DNA from: Saccoglossus kowalevskii
Lineage: Eukaryota > Hemichordata > Enteropneusta > Harrimaniidae
Direction: 5' to 3'
Assembly: GCF_000003605.2 (NCBI RefSeq)
Contig: NW_003150757.1
Span: 610,006 to 639,562 of the forward strand
DNA: 29,557 bases
The notes beneath the pieces are model-generated. The model saw only the letters and a program-made list of their open reading frames with translations. It searched no databases and was not told the DNA's origin. This document shows, in pieces, positions 1-10,100 of the stretch (its first letter is position 1; every line of letters begins with the position of its first letter). The translations under genes and the position numbers were made by a program.

Positions 1-390
1 AAGTAGGGTTTATTTGCTAAATCTACTTCAAAGTTTATTTTCACTATCTTATAAATACATGCATATGTGACAAATGTTTCTGTACGAGAAAATAATTTCT
101 ACGTTCCACGTCGTGCCTAATCCATTATGTATAGTAAAAACAAACTACATACTCTTGAACGCGCAACGGATATTGCTTTCATCAAAATGTAATTAGCTAT
201 TTGGGTCTGTCATATCATTAGCGAACCAGAAACGACGAGAGCTCGGGTACACACGATTGCAAAAAACGCAACACTTTCATGTCATTCACAAATCACGAGC
301 GAGTAAATTACACTGACATTATTACTGTTTTCATTAGAAATTTGAAACCGTTCATACCGCACCACGCATAGAAGTAATTATGAAAAAATA
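1..390. other. Upstream flank of SRF, no gene seen
   Basis: This stretch is AT-rich, with a somewhat CpG-richer segment around 220-270. No coding exon, repeat or RNA gene was recognised. It probably belongs to the 5' regulatory region of SRF. Confidence 0.5.
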
Positions 391-424
391 ATGTGGACGC
401 TGCAAAAAGTTACAAATAGCAACC

Positions 425-456
425 CCATATATGGAGTCCCTGCCATCCAAATATGG
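425..456 (+). promoter_or_regulatory. SRF: Pair of perfect CArG boxes in the SRF promoter
   Basis: CCATATATGG at 425-434 and CCAAATATGG at 447-456 both fit the SRF consensus CC(A/T)6GG exactly. Their starts are 22 bp apart, about two helical turns, and they lie about 370 bp upstream of the start codon. The vertebrate SRF promoter is known to be autoregulated through CArG boxes, so a negative or positive feedback role is likely here. Occupancy is inferred; only the sites are seen. Confidence 0.8.
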
Positions 457-506
457 AAACCCGTTTACCTTACTGGGAGGTACTGCGCCTACCCACAAAA
501 TACAGG

Positions 507-514
507 TATATATA
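507..514 (+). promoter_or_regulatory. SRF: TATA-like element, possible SRF core promoter
   Basis: TATATATA lies 50 bp after the second CArG box and 286 bp before the ATG. If used, transcription would start near 535-545 and the 5' UTR would be about 260 nt. A sequence resembling a 3' splice site (TTTTTCGTTAGCAG, ending at 734) also lies upstream of the ATG, so a spliced 5' UTR cannot be excluded. Confidence 0.4.
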
Positions 515-799
515 CATACGCCTTGTATTATGAGGATTCGGTGACTTTCGTTAGTTTGTGTTCAAAAGTAGAAATTAGGTCAGCATAAAATATTAACTAT
601 TATATAATATTCAGTTGATCACTAAAACAATGAACTAAAATAGTATGCAAGCGTGCAGTCCCTGTGAAAATAGTTCCGCGTAGTGGCAAAGAACTGAGTT
701 TGCGTAATACGATTTTTGCCTTTTTCGTTAGCAGACAGGAAGCTGGGACGTCTGAAAAATCTAAATATCGTCATACCGCGAAAATAAAAACATTATAGC

Positions 800-1192
800 A
801 TGCCGAACCAAACTACGGGTTCCAGTCAGGGTCAGCTAGGATCTGTCGATTTTTCCACTGCTGTTGGTATACCAGACATGCTGAATAACACCACGATCGG
901 TGCCGATGACGGCAGTTTTCAGCCCAGTTTCGATCCCTCAGCTGCATCCGCTTGCATGGACGGGGATGATAGCAACGGGAGTTCTGATCTGGAGGATCAG
1001 TTTGGCTCACCGAATGAAAGAGGCAAAAAAAGATTAGCTGAAGATATGATGAAACACCCGGTTGGTAAAACAGATGGTCCAAAACCTGGAAAGAAAACCA
1101 AAGGTCGCGTCAAGATTAAAATGGAGTTTATTGACAATAAGTTACGACGGTACACAACGTTCAGCAAACGCAAAACCGGAATAATGAAAAAG
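800..1192 (+). CDS. SRF: SRF coding exon 1: N-terminus and first half of MADS box
   Basis: Encodes residues 1-131. Residues 1-75 are low-complexity, rich in Ser, Asp and Gly. A basic stretch follows (GKKRLAEDMM, then KPGKKTKGR), matching the nuclear localisation and N-arm region of SRF. From about residue 102 it encodes the MADS helix with its DNA-contacting Arg/Lys residues (GRVKIKMEFIDNKLRRYTTF, then SKRKTGIMKK). The exon ends at a phase-0 donor, AAG|GTAGGC, so the MADS box is split before AYEL. Reading on past the donor meets a stop at 1214-1216, so splicing is required. Confidence 0.95.
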
Positions 1193-4100
1193 GTAGGCGT
1201 TCGTCCTGAAGTCTAGAAACTTTTTTTTGTGTGTTACTTCGTGGCCAGCTCGATCTGTCAAGTTTATTTTGGTTCTGGCGTGTTAAGACATTCTAATATT
1301 TGCGCAGGAGCTATTATAAACGGTCGCACACATTTTGCAAATTGTGTTCAATGATATCTGTCAAACTCGCTGCAGAGCTTGCAGGGCAGACGTCCGCTCC
1401 ACACACATTCGATGAACAATAAACATTACAATCCTTACGGTGCTACACGTCAATGCATTATCACATAAACATATTATTTGTTTTGCATTATAGGCATACG
1501 AACTATCGACACTGACTGGGACCCAGGTAATGCTTCTTGTTGCTAGTGAAACTGGCCACGTGTATACGTTCGCAACTCGGAAACTGCAACCAATGATCAC
1601 CAGCGAAAGTGGAAAAGCTCTCATTCAAACGTGTTTGAATTCTCCTGACCCACCTGCAACACAAGCTGGGCCACAGACGTCCGACCAACGCATGAGTGCA
1701 ACGGGCTTCGAAGAGACAGAGTTGTCGTACCAAGTTAACGAAGAGGAAGGCAAGGTATGCAACATTTACTTCCGTGTTGTGTTTTTATCGGCTTATTAAT
1801 TGCCACCGCTTTTGCAGTCCCACTGATTAATTATTCGAAAATTGAATATTACTAAAATCACTGAGTTAATTAAAATACTTGATTGAACGATGCACTGATT
1901 TGTCCATCACTAATGTTCAACTACTATTATTTTGCTCGAACGTAAACAGTACGAGTGACCTTACGACCTCGATTTGGAGCTGTGTTTACATCTGACTTGT
2001 ACGTGACTTGCGGAAACATATCTTTCGAACCGAACCACATCTTTGCTCTTCACACACATATTTTTCCCTGCGTCTTTTCCCATTCCTGACGGAACTTTAT
2101 TCTAGGAGGCTGAACTTTATAGAATAGTAAAAACATGTGCAGCCAGGGTTCATTGATAAAATTGCAGATCGTCCTCTCCTTCCAAATATGGCTGAAATGT
2201 GCCAGAGTTCTGCCATATATGGGCATAAATTGTCCTTTTTCGTAGGAGTTGTTTGCTGGTTAGGTTGCGTGGTATTTCCCCATACAATCCATGCCTTATA
2301 TGGAAAGACGCACAATAGATAGAACCGAGTCGTGTGAGCTGCTAGTATTACTATGAAAATAGTCCAGGACAGTCTTCTGCTCGGTAAGAGTAGACAGTTA
2401 TTTCGTTAGGCGTAAAAATAGCTGATTGGGAAATGACTACATTGATTGTTTACATTATTAGTTCTAAAAATAGTTGAATGATTTTGCAATAAAGCAGAAT
2501 TCTAGTACCATTTCGCTCCAGCAGTGGAGACTGTAAGACGGTTACAAAATATACCCTCAGGATTGTCCGAAATAATTCTCAGTACAGTACTTCCAATATG
2601 ATTTAACCATCTGTGGTCTGTTTAACAACCCGGAAGAAAGTTTGGAAATGGGTCAACTTATTTCTAAATTCAATGCATGTTCAAAATTGAAATTTTCTTT
2701 ATTTAATTTTGCTTCTCTATGTCAAAGTTTGTTAATTCCCTTATATTTTTTTTATTGATATACATTTGTTTATTTGCTTATCCTGTGGCATTTGTATTTG
2801 ATAATTTACCCCCATTTTAAGTGCAGACAGTCAGAAAAACAAAATATTCTGTAAACATGTTTTCTCTCAGATTTTAATTTACTGTTAAAAAAATAATAAT
2901 TAAAACCATGTGAAAATGATTTGTTTGTTTGAATATTAAAACTCAATAAATAAATACATTTGCAGTAACTCAATTCTACCAAAAAATAGTTGAGTGGGAC
3001 ATGGTGTGATTTTGTAGCTTGTCAAGGTCACTTATTGTTATAAACTTAACTACCAGTAGTTTTGACAAGTCCATTTGTTGCAAATATGCAGCCCTCAAAA
3101 ATCAAGCTTTGATGCATAAATTCATTGCAACAGCACGCAACTATTTGAAATTGTTTCAGGATGATTGCAAAACCAGTACTACCAGTTAGCTGGCAAGAAT
3201 ATTTAAACATGCGATTCATGGATAACATATTGGCATTGTTGACTGGAATTTGACATGTGGCTATCATTCATAAGTCTAATTTAGCCCGAATAGTGTGAAT
3301 AGTATCGTTATCCTGCAGAACAGAATGCAAAACAATAAACTGCAAAATACCAGTGGTGGATGTGTGGACCAACCAACTGCCTAAGAGATGATGTAATGGT
3401 TCTAAATATAGAAAATGGATAATGCTTTTCAGATGTGTGAGGCACTCTGCCAGACATTGCATTGTATTTCTGCCTGACATACCTTCATTTGCATCATTGA
3501 GCTGATGAATTCCAACCCACTGATTCAGCCAGTTATTCATAGATATCCAAATGATAACAGTGTAATATGATCATGTTTCTTAGAGTGGAATGAAAAGGGA
3601 ATCCCTTGTCATTTTGTATTATTTATATATTTTCTCTCTCACACTTCTTTACTACATGCAAATGGGAGTGAAGTTAATGTACTATTGAGGTTTGGAATTC
3701 AGGCTATGTGACTCGCAGATACCACCAAACTTATCAAACTCTAAGATACTGCATAGCTACTAGTTTTAATATGTCAGTGTCTGAAAAGAATTTGTTCAAA
3801 GCAGGCAGTCTGCTGTTATTTAGTCATCATCCTTAGAGATTTACAAAATATGTCAAGGGGTGTATATCTTCAGTGTTGTGATGCTAATTTGAAAGAAAAA
3901 ATATCGTCTATCTAATACCCAAAATCTAGCTACCAGTAGGTAGCAAAACGAATATTTTAGTTACTGGTCAGTGTGCACACCACCAAAAAATATTTTAGGG
4001 GAAAAAAAATCTCCTTATCACCCCATTTTTGAAATACAATTTGGCAATAAAATTTGTTTTCCCAAGGTCTTATTGTGGAATATATTTGTAAGAATTTCAA

Positions 4101-7100
4101 ATAAAATTCATCCCTTTCAGCATTTGTCATTTTTCTTTCTCATTTCTTTGCTCTTATTTTCAATCGACTTTATTCACTAATTTGCATAAATTTGCATATC
4201 AATATTCAGTATTTGCTCTTTTTCAACTGAAGAACACATAATTTAAAATTGTATTCATTGTATGCTGAATCATTAAAATATTACTCAGTACTTTATTTTG
4301 ACCATAGAGACCCTTTTTTTAGTCTCCGTTTCAGGCAACAGCCTGAAAGGCGGACTATAGTTTTTTATTTCTAGTTTCAGTCTGTGACATCTCAAACATT
4401 TTCTCAGAAATTCTGCAGCAGATATCGATGAAACTTGGCAGGTTGATGAACAAGTCTCTGCTGAATATGCAAGTAATTTTTTTCCAGATTTGAAAATCCT
4501 AAGTGGGCCTTTTTCATGATTTTCATCCCAAACTACCTCTCCCAACACCACTGAAAGAACAACTGAGCATGCTCAGAAAAAAATAATTAGCTTAGTTTGT
4601 AATGCTAGGGTTTTTAGTGATGTCATGACCTGGTCATGACCTTGATCTGAATCAGTGACAGATGGGAGTACCATTACTATTCTCAGTGAAAACTGTAGAT
4701 GGGTGTCAGGGCTACATTTTGATGGGAATTATAGTGGGGGTACTGAAACAAACCCAGGTCCTGGTAATATATAAAGACCTGAATTAAGAAAGAAGTCAAG
4801 TTGTTATTGAAGGTACATCAAGGTTTACTCAGATTTATGAATGCAGTTTCTTGAGTATGTATGAGACATACCGGTAGTTTGATTGCACTTGTGTACTTTT
4901 GGGCCCGGGCCAATAAAAGTTTTCAGTTATCAGATTAAGGGAATTCACTTTATGATGAGTTGTACCCACAGTACATATAAATGACGAGGACTGTGACATT
5001 TATGTCTTGTTTATTTATGTGAGCACATGTGCTACTGATGAGCAAATGAAGTCAAACCTTTGATCTTCCTGTATGATGTGGTTGTGATAATATTCATATA
5101 AGCCTTGAGAATCTAGTATGACATATATTTTTTTTATATATTTCTTAGGATGGTACAAAGACTCACATGTTCACAGTTACAAATATACCTGGTGCTGGTG
5201 CTGATGGAACTGTTCCTGGCGCTTCATCTGCAGGTAAGGCTGCCTTGCTGAATTTTGTAGGAGTCGACAATAGAAACTGGAAAATACCTTATTTTAATTT
5301 GAGTCCACTCATTGCTATTTTCATTGTTTACATCAGGGAAATGTCTTATTTCATCTCGATAGTTATATAATCTTTTATATTAGGTTACGTTTGGTAAAAA
5401 TTATACAAGATGAACTGAAACTGTGAAAGTAAGGAATTATAGGTGTTACGCCTTCAGCACCAGTTGCATCTGAACCATTATCTTCACTTTCAATACCTCG
5501 TCACTGATGTATACCTTGGCAAGCAAAAGATTTTCTCTTCAGTTAAAGTAATGATTTCAACAGCTGGATTTTTTTTTTGGGGGGGGGGGGGCTTTTTGCT
5601 TTATCAAAAAATGATAATAGACTGATATTGAATTACCGGTATATGATTGTTTATACTGATCATGCAATCTTTTTGAAACTTTGATCTACAGGCTTATTTT
5701 ACTTATCATTTGTCAGTCTCAAACTGTTGCTGTGCCATGTTTCTGAGAAAGGTCAATTAATTTCATGTAGCGACCTTCTCTGATGAATGTTGTATCATGG
5801 AAAGCTGCCCTAATTAAAGCTCTTTTCATCTGTGTAACATCGACCACAATATATAATTATACACATCTACCCTACCAATATTACCTCACATGGGTTGTAT
5901 AAAAAATACTGTAAACGCATTAATTATCACTAGGTTTTAATTTAACTATTTTTTGCTGTGCTTTGTTAAATAATAATTGTCACGCTGGGAGACAGATATT
6001 GATGTTCCCTTCAGTGTATAATGTTTCACTAGTAAATCAGTGAATTTTAATTAAACCCAGGGAGTTATCAAATATTAAAATAGAGAAAATTAAATAGCAG
6101 TGATTAATGTTGGTAGGGTAGGGATTTCCTAGCACTCAACTTTCCTCCATGCATGATGACTTGTATAGTAAATGCAGTTATACCCCATTTGCATTGTGGT
6201 CATTTTTGATACTTTGTTTCAATAACAAATAGTTATTCCTTGTCAGCATTTACTTAGGAAAGTATACTTTTTTTGCTCTAAACAATCCACATTTACTTGT
6301 TTGTGATTCTGAACAATCTGATTCTGAATGCTGAACTGTTTCGCTGTTCAAAACTGTTCTTATTTATGAGTATAAACAGACTGTTTGTCAGAACAATTTT
6401 GTTCTGACTGAACAATTTTGTTCTGACTGACAAACTGTTTTGATATTGGGGTATTTTTTTGAGTAGCAAAACCCAGGATTTGAACAAACAATTTCCAGAT
6501 CAATGAGCTGTGTGGTTGCATGGTCACCTTACTGAATGAGCTAAACAGGTGATTTGCGATGGAATGCAACAACTGTAGGGCAAAACACCCCCCAAGTTTT
6601 AATTCACGCCTTTTACAATATTGTTTTTATTCACACGTTGCATGTTTTTTTAATATATGCATACGATCTACGCATAACAATGCAATAATATATTCACATT
6701 TATTCAAACTTTGGATGACCCCATGCATGCACTGTACACTCAACATTGGAATAATATATTCACGCACTTTGAACTTTGGATGGCCCAATGCATGCAATAT
6801 TCACACTTTGTTTTAATTCACCAATTAATTTTATATTCACGTCAGTAACAGACAGTTAGGCCGATCTGCATGAAGAAGTTTTGTCATTTGTCAGGAATCA
6901 TTTTGTGGTAGAGGTTCTCTGGAATAAATTAGAGTGAAAAAATCAGACAATTACAGTACAGACAGAAAGTGTTGAGCAAGCTGTTTGAATGTTGAATGTA
7001 TTGAAAAAATTAATTTGAGAGAAAAAAACAGATGCTTATTTGTGTTTCATATATAGGTATACAAATAACTGGAACTGGTCATACGTACCCAATGACTAAC

Positions 7101-10100
7101 TACATGCCTACAAGTACAGCCAATAGTAACCACATAAACACTGCGTCTAGTGGCGTGAAGACTAGCACCATCAATGCATCGACACATGCCACCGCTACCA
7201 CTAACTCTAGTAATATTTCAATGCAGTTACCAGGCGGAATAGCTACAATTCTCTCCCCAGGTATCATTACTAAGATTTTTTTTGTATTCTGTGTTTTTAT
7301 TTTGTAATTTTGCATGATTGTGGTTTACAATCTGTTTGTTTGAACTTATATATTAGTTGAAACTCTTTATTTTTGCTAAAACAATAATTATTTATTTATT
7401 TTTCTCTAGCATACAATTAACTACATTGATGGTTTGCTCTATTAGAAGCATATATAAACCCAAAATTGTGGTTTACAATCTGTGTACAAATGCACAGTTT
7501 TTAAGCTGTGTATGAATGCAACTATGGTGGTTTCCAATCAGCATATGAATTAATGCATTTGTGCAGGTTTACAGTCTGTATACAAATGGGACAAGTGGGG
7601 GTTTGCAGGAATAAACGGGTCACATGATCAAGAGTGATATATTGTGACAAACCTGAGAAATGTAGCCTTCTTTAAATATCCCTACTATGTGATAATAGTA
7701 AAAATTTGTTCTTTAATCATTAGGAACACAACTGCCACCCGGCACAGCAATACAACTAGCAGGATTACCTCAGTTGCAAACACAGGGCCAACAAGTTCAA
7801 GTACAGGCAGGTCAAGTTCAAACTACTCCAACTCAACAGGTGTACAGATTTCAGTCGGGAGGATCCAACATGTCAAGTCTGAACCAAATGCTGACAGCAG
7901 TGGCAATGCAACAACAGCAACAGAATACACATACAACGAATGATGACCAACAGCAGCAACAACAACAACAGCAGCAGCAGCAACAACAACAACAGCAACA
8001 GCAGCAACAACAACAGCAACAGCAACAACAACAACAAACTACAACTATATCACTTGTGCCTAGTTCACAGGTACCCACAACAGGTATAATATTATATCTT
8101 CACCGAAATCAATCCTAAAAGATCATGCTGCAACTCTTCTATAAAAATCACTTGCATTCATCATGTGACGCTGTTCAGCAATTCACAAATAATCTGATTG
8201 GTTAATTTAATTGGTCGTTTCAGGTCAGCATGAAACAAACATGGCAGATATCATTTTGCATTTAGTGTCTGTGAGTGACCAAAAACATTTGCTTATGTTG
8301 GAAATAATTAAAATTTCACATACATCTCATAACAAACTGATATTGTGTATGATACTAATAATGTATTTTAGTAACAAATCAAAAACAAGTACGTTATTCA
8401 AAATAGCATGATCAGTTTACACTACTGTGATTTTTTCCTACTACCATACTTCCCTGATCATAAGCTCCTCCCAGAGTATAAGCCCACCCCTCTATTTTTA
8501 GACATTTAACGAGTTGAGGGCATCTCAAGGTGTTCAATATTAAAATATGCATGTAAAAAGGTGTGTTTCATTGCATAAAAATTGTGCTTAGTCTGGTCAT
8601 TGGACATCGTTTTACTTTTCTGAATAATCGTGTCCATTGAGGCTATCATGGCTATTGGGTGTGAACGAGTAAACTATTCTTCCGACTGTGAAAGGTGTTT
8701 AAATACTTACTCCACACTTTACCTTTCGAAAATTGCGAACCACCAGTTTTTAGGGAAAAATCACCGTTTTTTCGTCAGCATCAGTACTACAGATCACGTT
8801 TTAACATCCCCGTAATCACTTCTGCTTTGCGTTAAAAAAATTATATGGTCAATAATCGGTAAATTTCGTCAGTATGACACAGGATTTTGATTGGTTAATG
8901 AAAGATGTGACCTGTTAGATGATTCAGGTCAAATCTTGTTGAAAAATATCCTGGTGGAAATTGCTTTGCACCGAAAGTAGATTGTATTGTAATAAAATGT
9001 GTGTATTTATAGGAACATGTTTGTTTCTTCATTGTAAAAAGTTTCGCATTTTTCTTCTTCAAAAAGATGTAATATTTCCCCGAGCCCGGCGGGGTGAACG
9101 AAAGATGTAATTTAGTTAATTTTTTGTTGGTGATAAGATGGTTATTATGTTAACCCCCCCCCCCAAAAAATTCTGAGGTGGTCCTCAAGTAATAAGCCCA
9201 CCATTTAATTCCCCGATTTTACATGTTCAGGCCCCTGGGCTTACTATGATCGGAGAAGCCAATATATTTTTGCCCAATGCCTAATTAGAATACTGACTAT
9301 ACTATTATTGATACTCTGTCATGACTAATGTATTCAGGCTTTAAATGAATGGATTAAAGCAGCGATTACCAAAATGTGCCGATTACCAAAAGATTATCCT
9401 GGGCGATGTTTTGGAGAAGTACTCGGCTACTCGCCCAAAAATATGAGCCGTCCACCAAAACATCACCCAGGGTGGGGTATCAGACAAATATGGTAAAAAA
9501 TGGAGAGTGAACAATTCCCATTTCTAGCTAATTAATTTTATAACCTATTACCCTATTTATACTATCGATGTAACCAGAAACACACTATCGATTTGTTTTG
9601 CCCTAATCTTTGAAAAAAATTGACACTCATCAAATGTGTATAGCACATTATTAAGCGTTGAAATACCCCAGAATACTGTGATGTTTTGACGTCACTACAA
9701 CTTATAACCTTTGTTGTGTTTTAACATTCAATTTCATGCATAATGCTGAATCTTGCAGTGAACAGAAAATTTTCTGTTTTGATGGCATGATAAAGTATAC
9801 ATTCGTGATTACACACGTATAATTTCTTGTCATTTCTTTAAAAGTTCAGTGTACCAATGTAGACTTTTTTATTTATTTATTAGTAGCCACATCAATGCCT
9901 AGTCATGTTATGTATCAGACGGCGCAAGGAGTTGTGTATGCACCGGCACCGACATCACTTACTGATGGTCTGACATTTTTAAACTACCCTGCAATTACAC
10001 AACTACAAGAAATGGGTAAGGTATTACTTGTCATTCTGGATTTATCCTCAAAATTATTTTATGCAACGCACTTTTTTAACATTCTGCAGGAGAGGCAGGG

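Larger units (their letters stand above)
1755..5148 (+). other. SRF: SRF intron 2
   Basis: A 3.4-kb phase-0 intron. It holds a cluster of three CArG boxes (2182-2303) and a hairpin-headed repeat-like segment starting at 4321. The rest is AT-rich and shows no recognisable gene or repeat. Open frames at 3046-3540 and 3971-4180 have no family resemblance. Confidence 0.8.
5234..7056 (+). other. SRF: SRF intron 3
   Basis: A 1.8-kb phase-1 intron. It contains a T10/G13 homopolymer junction at 5569-5591, a TIR element (5867-6121), a palindromic direct repeat (6391-6428) and degenerate 66-bp repeats (6600-6815). Confidence 0.8.
8084..9883 (+). other. SRF: SRF intron 5
   Basis: A 1.8-kb phase-1 intron. 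It holds an 0.8-kb TIR element (about 8448-9257) and a stable hairpin (9398-9471). The tandem acceptor TAGTAG closes it. Confidence 0.8.

Noticed and set aside
391-588. 65-codon + strand frame upstream of SRF
   Set aside because: It covers the CArG boxes and TATA-like sequence and has no similarity to a known protein. It is likely promoter and leader DNA.
6390-6405. Steroid-receptor (GRE-like) AGAACA/TGTTCT palindrome
   Set aside because: The half-sites are four bases apart rather than three, and the unit is simply duplicated palindromic repeat DNA.
8071-8083. Earlier donor CAG|GTACCC for SRF exon 5
   Set aside because: Ending at 8070 gives phase 0, which does not join exon 6 in frame, and it removes VPTT, which human SRF also has.
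8211-8411. Possible extra SRF exon after TTTCAG near 8223
   Set aside because: The acceptor-like site opens a frame with no SRF similarity, and exons 5 and 6 already join in phase with a conserved VPTT junction.
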